This document shows positions 24,101 to 36,100 of a DNA stretch of 64,000 nucleotides, in pieces. Under the pieces are notes generated by a model. That model ran no database searches. It had not been told where the DNA came from and was given only the letters and a program-made list of their open reading frames with translations. A program made the position numbers and the translations under genes. Origin of the DNA: Ophiothrix spiculata. Taxonomy: Eukaryota; Echinodermata; Ophiuroidea; Amphilepidida; Ophiotrichidae. Where the stretch lies: assembly GCA_000969725.1 (NCBI GenBank), contig JXSR01S073234.1. One strand, 5' to 3'. How positions within the stretch are numbered: the stretch's first letter is position 1; the number at the start of each line of letters is the position of its first letter.

Positions 24101-27100
24101 ATACTGCTATTGTTTTGATTCCTTTCTAATATTTTAGCAAAAAAATAGCTTGTAACAGTGCTTTAGACATCTGCCACATTGACCTGATCTGGCTCCATAA
24201 GGGGTTTGGATAATCTGCGAGTTGCGAGTTGCGAGTGCAAGTTGTGAGTTGCGAGTTGAATCTGCGAGTTGCGAGTTGAGAGTTGCGAGTTGATTCTGCG
24301 AGTTGCGAGTTAAATATTGCGAGTTGAGAGTTGAAATCTGCGAGTTGGAATTTGCGAGTTAAAAAGTGCGAGTTGTGAGTTATTTACCACTGCGAGTTAA
24401 AATCTGCGAGTTGATACTGCGAGTTGCGAGTTAAGTTGCATATACTATTAACATAATCATACAACAATTTTTCATTGATAAGTCTAGACTTGTAATATGT
24501 TGGCATAATTGCAGGTTGTAGAGCACCTGTGAAATTGGTTGGATATTCATATTGGACATTGGACATTCAAGTTAACAAAACTAACTAGAGTTAATGTGCC
24601 CCAGACAATAATATATCACTCTCAAGATAAAAAATAATCTACATTCAGGGAAAAAAGTCGTTGGAATACTTGAGTCTTTCCAGGTGCATTCATCCGTTTA
24701 AAGCACTAATAATTACAGTAAGAGATAGATAAAGTGCGATGAAGAACTCTTCTCTTCTGATCACCCCCTTCCTCCCCCTGTTTCAATAATGGAAGTAAAG
24801 ATGCTCCTTGTGTTCGAATCAACATTGAGTGGGGGACGGGGGGAGCGTGCGAAATCAATGACATGCACAGATAATTGTGCCAAGACATTTTTTCTTTGAT
24901 TGTAGATTTACTGTGCCCCAGACAACAATAATCACCCTCAAGATAGAAAGAAACTAGAGTTTCTCTGTCTCAGACAATAGTATATTACCCTCAAGATAGA
25001 AAAAACTAGAGTTACTGTGCCCAGACAACAATATATCACCCTCAGCATTAAAACAAACTAGAGTTACTGTGCCCCAGAAAACAATATATCACCTACTTCA
25101 AGTTCAGACAATAATATATCACTCTCAAAATAAAAAAATAATCTACAATCAGGGAAAAAAATCGTTGGAATACTTGAGTCTTTCCAGGTGCATTCATCCG
25201 TTTAAAACACTAATAATTACAGTAAGAGATAGATAAAGTGCGATGAAGAACTCTTCTCTTCTGATAACCCCCTTCCTCCCCCTATTTCAATGTTGGAAGT
25301 AAAGATGCTCCTTGTCCCAGTCCCCCCTCTTGCTGTGAACCATATCATAATGCAAGACTCCCAATGCTAGTTTTTAATTTTAGTATTTTCACTCCTCGTG
25401 GACTAGTGTTCAACTCAGCATTTGATTAAAACAGATTGTTTTTATCTTGAAGGTGATATATTGGGGCACAGTAACTCTAGTTTGTTTTTATGTTGAGGGC
25501 ATAGATTTACAGGGGGAGATACATGGCACGCTGTCAGTTTTATTCCGGCATGGACACAAAATTCGGGGTATTGGGTTTTTGTTGGTAGCTTGTCGATGAT
25601 ACAGTCATAATGCGCGAATATTGAAACACGCACACAAGCTTTGCGTGCAGGTTACCCCCAATTTGAGCTCCATGGCTGCCGACGCAATTACACGGACTGG
25701 TATACAAAGCCTGGTATCTCCCCTGTCAATCTATGGTTGAGGGTGATATATTGTTGTCGGGGGCACAGAAAGTCTACTTTGTTTTTAACTTCTTGTGATA
25801 TATTGTTGTCTGGGACACAGTAACTCTGGTTTGTTTTGTTAACTTGATTGTTCAATGTCCAATATGAATATCCAACCAATTTCACGCAATTATGCCAATA
25901 TATTACAATTCCAAAAACTGTTGTATGATATGTTAATAGTATATGCAACTTAACTTGCAAAGGCCAACTCGCAACTCGCAGTATCAACTCGCAGATATTA
26001 ACTCGCAGTGGTAAATAACTCGCAACTCGCACTTTTTAACTCGCAAATTCCAACTCGCAGATTTCAACTCGCAACTCGCAATATTTAACTCGCAACTCGC
26101 AATATTTAACTCGCAACTCGCAGAATCAACTCGCAACTCTTAACTCGCAACTCACAATATTTAACTCGCAACTCGCAGATTCAACTCGCAACTTGCACTC
26201 GCACTCGCAACTCTCAACTCGCAACTCGCAAATTACCTTGACCCCTCCATAAGTACAAGGAAGAAATCAGTTTTAAGTTGACTTCTGGAACATACTGTAT
26301 ATTACAAAAATACACTGCCATGGCAAATAGAAATGCATGATAAATTACTTATTTGATTACAGAAACATTGTTTTGATGTGTTGTCTAGACTATTAAATTA
26401 GACAAGCTCTTGATCTAACTAATAATGTAAACACATGATCACTGTATGCACGGCATGCTTTAGAAAGGGTGGGTCTAGAAAAATCCAAAAATTGCCTAAA
26501 GGATGGGGTTTCGAGAATTTCTAGTAAAAAGGGTGCCTTGATAAAAAAAAAGGGTGGGTCTGAAATAAAAAGGGTGGGCTTCTTACCCTTTAACTTTTGA
26601 AATTGTGTTGAAAACTGCAAGAATCAGAATGAGCATATCATCATTGTGATATAAGATTTTTTTTGTCACCATAATTTATGTTTTCTTCATTGCCGAGCTA
26701 GGCTTTTAAAATCAGTAAACCAAAGTGAGATGAAATCAGAATTCAGTACCCCCATCAGTATGAAAAACTGATCCAAGTTTCTAAAAAGGTGGGCTCAGAG
26801 AACTTTCAGTATAAAGGGTGTCTGGATAAAAAGGGTGGGGTTAAAATAAAAAGGGTGGGGTTCAAACCCCACTGCATACAGTTATGATGTTGTGAAGGTA
26901 ACCAGAAATTGGTCCTGTTACATTTGCACATAATTGCCTAATTTGTTTGATATTGGTGTTTTAGAACCTTAATTCCATTTCTCAAATTATTTAACACTTT
27001 GGTAATTTGCAGTGCAGGATTTACATTTGCAGTCTGTCTTGTTTACTCTTGTCAATTGCAAATAAATATTCTATGGCAATAAAATTGTAGAAAACCTGAC

Positions 27101-30100
27101 ATAATGGATTCTTTCCTTTAGAAATGACCTCCAAGTACATCAAAATTAATTTAGTTTGTAGCGAAATCAATAGAAATTAAGATATAAATATACACTCAGG
27201 GTCATTGGCCTTGACTAGCCTTCTCAATGCAATTCATTGTATTTTTATTTGTAGCAACCTTAGCTAAATTGTACTATTTGAGAGTTTTACTGAATAATAT
27301 TCAGCGAATATTTAAGCACTGTGCGTAATGAATTTTAATTTAAGCATATACAGGGAGATTTTTATAACAAAATTTGACATATTTGTAAGATAGTATATTG
27401 GACAACAAGGATGTTTGAAAAAACCTATAGTAGCAGTTGTCAAATTATAAGTGAAATGGACTATTTGATGTCATATAAGCAGAAATCTGATGGTTGAAGA
27501 TTTTGAAGGATAATGGGGTTTGTGAGCAAGGACACCATTAAGTTTCTGCAAACACTATCTAACAGAGATGTTAGATCAGTTTTAAGTTTGAAACTGATTT
27601 CAGCTTTTACATGCCTTCAAAAGAGTCATAATTTCAACCTATACTTTTATTTATAGCTTGATTTTTACATTTTGTCACTTTTTCAGCTCTTTCATAAACT
27701 GACTCTCACAGCCATGATCTAAATCTATAATGTTCAGCAAGGCCTATGTTTTTAAAAATTAAGAAATTGTGTAGATGTGCACAGAGGATATTATGTACCT
27801 CACACTTAATTATTATTATAATTTGTGTCTGTTAGTCTAGTAATGATGCGTTCAGAGTCGAGCGATTTCATCACTGCAACTTTGCTTGATACATAATTTT
27901 TACATGCGCTATGAGAAGTGCGTTTAGAATTTCAAGACCGCGCATCGAGCGATGTTGAAGTGATAAAATTGGTGGACCCTGAATGCACCATAACATATTT
28001 GAAAATGATGCATCCTTTCACTCGATAGCCTATAAATGACACTTTTTTATCTTCATCAGAAAACGACTGAAGGAGCTACAAGAGAAACAGCGACAGGCAG
28101 AACAAGCTCATGAAGAGAGAGAAAAGAAAATGAAGGAAGCTTTCGAGGAACATCAGAAAATGATACAGGAACAGAAAAAAGTATTAGCTAAATTAACCAA
28201 AGATCACGAGGTTGCTAAGATGCAGGCGGACAAAGACCTGGCTGAGATGAGAGGAAGGCTACAGCAGGAGAAAGAGCAAGGTGGGTTTCAAAAGAATACT
28301 TGTATCTGCAGCTTCACACTTTTAATGATTCCAGTTGGATCCATGCAGCAAAAAGTCTTGGAAGTTTGTACTTGTGTAGTCTATCTTAAAATAAGCACTT
28401 TGTTCTGAATGGTTTATGAAATCAAGTTGTACCTTGCATTCTGCTCGATGCACTAAAGTCGGCGTGACAATTCTTCAGACGATGTAACTAAACATCCAGA
28501 GTACAGGGCCAATTGTTTACAAACATGATCAGTCCCCTGCCGCCTGCAATCGGTGGTCACGTGACTGATATTGTCCGAGGAATTTTGGCAGAGACTTTAC
28601 ATTTCACACAGTTGGATGGGACTGACTCTTGTATATCGCAATGTTGAAACTGACCCTGTTACTGGAGATTTTGATGATCATTGTACAAGAAGAGCAAAAT
28701 TTACTTGCATCTTGCTATGATTAACTCACCATAAGGTCCTTCGCACTTAATGTTTAGTTTCCTGTTGTATCTTTAAAAATAGAGGGCGATCAGTTTTCAT
28801 TATTCATTATTTTTCTAGGATCAAAATGTGTGAGATAATTCAATTGACATAGTATCCATACAGTACAGTAAATCACATGCCAGTATTTCTTGTTTTTGTC
28901 TATGTATTTTAAAACACAGAAACATTATGCACTGCAATTTTTTCAATTTCAATTTTGGGCAATAAAAATTTCCAAAATTATTTGCCATGATGCTGGTTTT
29001 GCTCATGGCAAATAATTTTGGGCAATAAAAATGTCCAAAATTATTTGCCATGAGCAAAACCAGCATCAGCTATTTTGAGTATGCAATGCCAATATTTTCA
29101 TTATTACTTATGCGCCATGCACCCATCCCATAGAAACTGTTTTATATCAACATTTGGGAGATGCCTGTTATTTTTAGCCATAAATACTTTGCCTTTTGTC
29201 TGTTAAAATGTTAACAAATAATGAAACCATCTGAAATAATGAATTACTTTGGATATTTGGGGCGGGCGGAAACAGGAAACAAAACATTAAGGGCGATGGG
29301 CCTAATACAAGGGTTATATGCAGCAGCTTGATTCTTTTATTATTCAGGATGTAGTATATGCAGCGCTTATATTTTAAGATAGACTGTTTGTCTTGTATTT
29401 TATTAAAACACATCAAAGCTTGTAGACAATAAGCAACAATGTTTGATGTACAAATAAAAAAACAATATTGTACTTTTTAGCGATACATACTCACACATGG
29501 CATTTAAAATTTCCCTTGGTTAAGTAGTTTGACTTTATACAAAGCAACCACATCAAACTAGCTTAGATCTGAAGTGGCATTGATTTCTGTGAACTTTTAC
29601 TAATGCTTACTCTGTGAAAAATCACATCAAAGTATTGCTTGTTGCACTTGATAAAATTGAACTTTTAAGAGCAAATAAGAAATCATATGTTTCTGGGCTC
29701 TTCATTTAAAATCTTTGTAAATTTTTCAGAACTTGTATATTGTAAACCAAAATGTATTCAATTGCAGTGTGAGACAATCTCTGTAAAACAATTAGATTAA
29801 ATATGCTCGGTGACACCAAGTGAGCAATTTCAAGTTCAAATTTTTATTTCCGTAATCAATCATATACAATACATGATATTCACATAATATTGTTTTACAG
29901 ATTTGAAAATAGCCACTTGTACGAGGGTCATTCAAAAAGTTCTACCTGTTGTATCATAACTTTTGTTCTGTTAAAGGTAGATACTTGAAAATTGACACAA
30001 ATATAGCTAAGAATGTCACCTACACATGGTAAAACAATCATATAAATATCTTTTCTAGATTTCTGTAGGTCATCTGAAAACCACAGTAAGGTTAGGGTAC

Positions 30101-33100
30101 ACCGGAAACACCTGAAATTATATGTGCAGCTTATGTATGAAAAACCATCTGTAAACCCAAAAGTTATGTAAGTTACAGAATAAATTTGATATGAGAGTGT
30201 ACCTAACAGTCCAACAAGTCATTTGTCACTGATAAATTAAACTTGTTACAGACATAAATTACCCAGAATCCCAAAATTTGAAAGGATGTCTTGTACCTTC
30301 CCAGGTTTACGAATATCAGCATAGTGTGTTTCTCTGTAGCCTGACTTTTCCAAGTGCGTTTTTATGTAAAAAGCAACAGTTGAAGCTACTACACCACATT
30401 TTCAGTCAAAAACATGAATTTGGTTACCTTTGGTATCTACCATGAAAATATTTTTAAAATAAAGCTTTACAATGCCACCATTTTGTATCTTGTTTATTAA
30501 GGTCAATTTCTTCGTAACCTGTGTCTTTGGTGATTTTAATATTATTGCTGGAGAGGTTATTTGTCCCTATTATTGTTATCCTTGTGAATTACCATTATTT
30601 GCAGTCTGGGTCAGCTTTTTTAATCACCCCGCACAATTGTGTGTTCATTCTAATTTTTTACACATTTTTTTACTGAATAGCAATACAACATGGCTATATT
30701 ATTGCCTTTTTAATTCACTGTATTTGAGCCACATTTAAAAATGTTGCACATATTTTGGCCGTTTCCGGTGTAACGAAACCCTCTGTGGTTTTCATGACAT
30801 TTACAGAAATCCAGAAAAGATATTTATATGATTGTTGCACCATGTGTAGGGGACATTCTTAACTATATGTTTGCCAAATTTTAAGTAGCTACCTTCATTA
30901 GAACAAAAGTTATGATACAACAGGTAGAACTTTTTGAATGACCCTCGTATTTACCAGATAGGAACTGCTCACAGCATAAAATTTACAATCAGGTTTTAAA
31001 CCGCCCCAGTTCTTATGTTATATCATTAATCTCAGATGAATTGTCTTGTATTTGTAAATAAATATTATCCATCCACTGGTAATCAGCCCTTTGAGTGCAA
31101 AATTAAATGAAAAGATATGGGACTGTCAGTGGGATTTGATTCACCCGTAACCAATGTATTAAACTGGGTTTTCTGTATATAATATTGTTAATTATTTTTC
31201 TTTTCATTTTATACAGGCACAAGGGAGTTGGAAGAAGAATTAAGAAATCTGAGAGAAGACATCAATAAACGAGCTGAAACAGCTGCCACATCATCGCCAA
31301 ATTTCCCACGGGTTGTTGCCCTTAACCGAGCAGAGAGTCTTGCCAATCTTAACCTTACTCGTCTTGATGCAGACCGCAAACGATTGACGCAAATGGAATT
31401 ATTACAAAAACAAAACCAGAAGAAAGCGGAAGCAGCATTACATACAAGAATTGCAACATTTGATAGACAACAGAGAGCAGCAAAGTGCCTTATTGAACAA
31501 GAGGAAAGAAGACTTCATGAAATTGAAAGTCTTCCAAATTTTGATGAACGTTTTGATAGTGCCGGTAATCATGACGATGTATTTAATTGTTATGAAGACC
31601 TTGAAGTAGATGGTGAGAGGGCTGCTGTGATTGGGTGTGGAAGAGTTAGTCCTATTGGTGGCAGAAGTGACTCCGACAGTTCAAGCTGTAAAGGAGGCCT
31701 AATTTGCTCCAGTGGAAATTCTGCTTCTAAAGGAAAATGTAAAAATGCACAACCAACTCAAGAGAAACAAACCAAGTCAGCACCCAAAGATCACAGAACT
31801 GTGCGAAATAACAATGAGTCTGCTGGAAGTAAGCAAAAAACACCCAAACAAGGTGTGAAACCAGTACAAAGAACTCCTAAGCAAAGCTCTAAACATGAGC
31901 AAAGAACTCCAAAGCAAGCTCCTAAACAGGAGCAAAAAACTAACAAGCAGGAGCAAGTAACTCGAAAACAAACTCCAAAGCAGGAGCAAAGGACATTTGG
32001 TAGATCTGCTGAAAAAACTCCAGGTAGATCAAAAAATATCAGTACTGGGCAAAAATCTCAAAGTGTATCTCCTGCTCCTGTATCAAGGAGACGTTCCACA
32101 AGATCACCTTCACCATCAACAGGGGGTGTATTTTCAAGACTGTATCCTCAGCATAAAGCAAAATTTGACTTCCTTCGTAGTAAGCGAGGCGAACCTGGGG
32201 AAGATTGTGTTGCAAATCGAGAAAGAGTCAAGGATGAGCCTCCAGAATTGATCAGGAGAGATATATCAAGGTCAGAAAGTTTGCCTCCTATTAAATTGGA
32301 AGGTAAAAGAATGTCGAGGGATACATCGCCAAAGAAGAAATCAAGCGAGGGAGAATTTGAGGTATCAGCTCAAGCGTCCACACCTACAGCGGATATAATA
32401 CGACGTCCTGTTAGTAACAGTCCCCAACCAATTCCATCTGGCACAGCTAAATACCCTAGAGCCAAATTAGAACATAGACCTAGAAGTATTAGTCCAAGAG
32501 GGCCTCCAAAATGTAATCCTGAAATACCAAATCATTCTGCTTCTGGGAAAGCCAAACCTGACTCTGCCACTGTGAAGCCCAGGGGACCATCTCCTGTAAC
32601 AACGCCAAAGATGAGAAGTAAAAGCCCTATCAAGCCTTCAAACTTTGACATTAATAGATCAAAATCTAAAGCAAAAAGCCAAAGAGAAAAGGGTGATCTT
32701 CCATTATCAGCAAGACCATCACCAAAGAGGTCCAGAGACCCGCACATTAGGGCAAAAAGTGCACCTTCATCACCTGTTGTTAGGAGAAAATGGGAACGGC
32801 CATCAAAAGTTCCTGATTTAGCAAAAGTGGACATTTTATTTTTTGCAAGGAAGACTGAGAATGCTGAAGCATTTTTTGTAGGATTAAATCCTGCAGAGTC
32901 GATGTTACCAGTGAAAGAGTTTGCACCTAGACCACGCAGTAAGACACTTCCTTTAAATGGTGATGATTCAATAGAACCAGAGGATTTGAAGCCTAGATCA
33001 AGAACTAACACAGATCCATTGGATTCTGATGATGTGCCCATGTTAATGAGCCCTAGTGAAAGACTTCCAGCTGTAGGCTGTTCCAAATCTATGGAAGACA

Positions 33101-36100
33101 TGATGAATGCTAAGTCTCCAAACACTTCACATTCACCAGAGTCATCCGAAGTATTTGATGACGATTCATTAGAAAGAGACTCCGATATAGATCATGATAG
33201 CTTAGATGAAGAGCCCATTTCAAAACGTCCAGAAGTAATATTAACTCCAAGTGCAATATTAGATTACCCTTCCCCGAATCCGTCCAGACAAGATGTGTCA
33301 CCTTCATCAAATATTACTCCGCATGATGATGATGTTGAAATGACCATTGATTTAGTCCCAACCTATGTGCAATCAATACCTCAAGCAACTATTTCCCCTA
33401 AACCTGTAAAACAAAGTTCTGAAAGAAGTGAACTGCAGCCTGATCCTAAGCACCTTGATTCATTACCTGCTACAGAAGTCACACAAATAACAAGGAATCC
33501 AGCTACAGAAGTCGCACAAATAACAAGGAATCCAGAGAAAAGAATAGAAGCTAAGAACAAAGGTCCAGGTCATGATGGCATTCCAGATGGTGATTCAAAT
33601 GCTATTACTGAACCTGATCATAATGTTGGTGATTTAGATAGTCTACCAGAACTGCAAATCAACAATGAATCATGTAATAGTGAACAATTACCCAAAGCAG
33701 GTGATCAGATCCCTGTGAAAATCATCAAAGATACTCTCCTTGAAAAAGCACCTATAGAGATTAAACCAATCCAAACGGTGATGGATGCAACACTTGAAGT
33801 TCAAAACAAACACCTTGATAAGCCTGAAACTCCTGATGTGTTCCCGGTCATTGATGGTCCAGATCAGACCATTATTGACTGTTATTTGGAGCATCACCCT
33901 GTCACTGCACCTGAGGAAAAGAAAGAGGAGGATGAATTGGTAATCACAAAAGAGAAAGATGATGTTGCAGATGAAAATGCAGATACAAACCACCAAGAAG
34001 CAGATAAGAATCCACAAGGGGATCATTTAATTTCTCCATCAAAAGTTACCGAGGATCCAGATGAACTTACAGATGAAGACAGTGAACAAGTCTCTGTTCT
34101 TCTGCCTGTACCAGGCATTCAACCAAAGGTAGTTCAGGATCCAGTTGAACTTTCAGATGAAGGTGCAGATCAAATCCCCGCTCCTCAACCTGCCCCTACC
34201 ATTCCATCCATGGTCATTGACGAACCAATTGTACTTTCAGATGAAGATTTAGAGCCAACTCCTGCTTCTATGCCTGAACCTGCCACTAAGTCTAAATTTA
34301 TTGGGGATCCATTTGAACGTTCTGATGAAGATTCAGATCCAGTCCCTACTCCTCAGCCTGCACCTGCCGTTCCACTTAAGGTAATTCAGGATCAAGTTGA
34401 ACTTTCAGATGAAGATTCAGATCCAGTCCCTAATCCTCAGCCTGCGCCTGCCGTTCCACCTAAGATTATCCAGGATCCAGTTGAACTTTCAGATGAAGAT
34501 GTAGATTCAGTCCTAGTGACTACGTTTGCACCACCCATTCCGCCCAAGATGATTGAGGATCCAGTTGAACTTGCGAATGAAGATGTATATCCAGTCCCAG
34601 TGGCTACATCTGCATCTGCTGTTCCACCTAAGATTATTCAGGATCGAGTTGAACTTTCAGATGAAGATGTAGATCCAGTCCCAGTGACTACGTCTGCACC
34701 AGCCATTCCGCCCAAGATGATTGAGGATCCAGTTGAACTTTCGAATGAAGATGTAGATCCAGTCCCAGTGGCTACATCTGCAGCTGCTGTTCCACCTAAG
34801 ATTATTCAGGATCCAGTCGAACTTTCAGATGAAGATGTAGATCCAGTCCCAGTGACTGCGTCTGCACCAGCCATTCCACCCAAGATGATTGAGGATCCAG
34901 TTGAACTTTTAAATGAAGACGTAGATCCTGCCCCAGATGCTATGCCTGTACCTGACATTCCACCCATGGTGATTGAAGATCCAGTTGAACTTTCAGATGA
35001 AGATGTAGATTCAGTCCCAGTGGTTACATCTGCACCTGCCATTCCACCCAAGATGATTGAGGATCCAGTTGAACTTTCAAATGAAGAGGCAGATCCTGCC
35101 CCAGATGCTATCCCTGTACCTGACATTCCATCCACGGTGATTGAAGATCCAGTTGAACTTCCAGATGAAGATGTAGATCCAGTCCCAGCTGCTATGCCTG
35201 AACCAATTTCTATTCCACCCAGGATGATTGAAGATCCAGTTGAACTTTCAGATGAAGAAAAAGAATCAGTTCCTGGCCCTCTACCTGCATCCGATAATCT
35301 AGCAAAAGTAATTGAGGATCCAGTGGAACTTTTAGATGAAAATAAAGAATCAGACTCAATTCTTCCCCCTGCAACTTCACATTTACCTAAGGCTATTGAA
35401 GATTCATTTGAACTTTCAGACAAAGACAATGAACTAATTCATATTCCTATGCCTGCAGCTGCCACTCAGCCAAAGGCAATTGATGATCCATTTGAACTTT
35501 CAGAAGAAGACACTGAGCTTATCCCTGCTCTTGCACCTGCACCTACCCCAACGCCATTAAGCGTTGGTGATAAACCAGTGCAAGACCGTGAACTTGAGAA
35601 AGATCCTGTGGTTACCCCAGAGCCACCACTATCAGATGACAATCCTATGACAAATGCTTCTCCCGAGCCAGATTTTTCAGAATATGAGGAGGATAGAGAA
35701 ATCAATCAGCGTGAAGGATCAACCATGATTTTATCAGCAGCAATTGAGGCACCTGATTCCTATACCATTACTGAGGTCAGAGAGATCAAGTCAAGACCAG
35801 ATGGTGATTATGATATTCCTAGTGATGGTATAAGAATGAGATTAACTGCGCAGATTAAATCTCCTGATGAATGGACAATAAACGAAGTCGAAGAAATCAA
35901 GTCAAGACCGAATGAGGGACAGCAACATTTGTCAGAAATTATTCCAAATGGAGAAAAAGAAGATGACTTAGATGACCCATCGTCTTCCCAATCTGAAACT
36001 AGTTTGTCACCCCTTCCTGTTAATATTCAGACTCATAACTCAAAACATGATGTACCTTTGACTGTCAAAGATATTGTGCTACCAAAAGTAGAAGACAGCC

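Larger units (their letters stand above)
22759..28059 (+). other. Intron between exons 22705-22758 and 28060-28280
   Basis: 5.3 kb bounded by GTAAAT and TCTTCATCAG. More than half is transposon: the hAT with two nested elements and the 2 kb fold-back element. Between 26900 and 27560 and from 27720 to 28059 I see nothing beyond AT-rich sequence. Confidence 0.8.
28281..31216 (+). other. Intron before the giant exon
   Basis: 2.9 kb bounded by GTGGGT and TTTTATACAG, holding a perfect 33 bp hairpin and the second long-TIR element. From 28300 to 28980 and 29070 to 29920 I see nothing else. Confidence 0.8.

Noticed and set aside
24212-24435. CRISPR-like array from the evenly repeated GCGAGTT units
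   Set aside because: The units are 7 bp with no unique spacers, in a eukaryotic fold-back element.
26393-26620. Antisense 75-codon frame
   Set aside because: Falls in the AAAGGGTGGG repeat block; composition explains it.
30472-30738. 88-codon frame within the long-TIR element
   Set aside because: Not conserved in the sister copy at 6920-7966 and without transposase motifs.
32532-33125. 197-codon antisense frame inside the giant exon
   Set aside because: Shadow of the strongly biased sense codons; no similarity to a known domain.
34806-35429. 207-codon antisense frame (Ser/Gly-rich)
   Set aside because: It is the mirror of the coding repeat array; the repeat keeps the opposite frame free of stops. 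No splice or promoter support.
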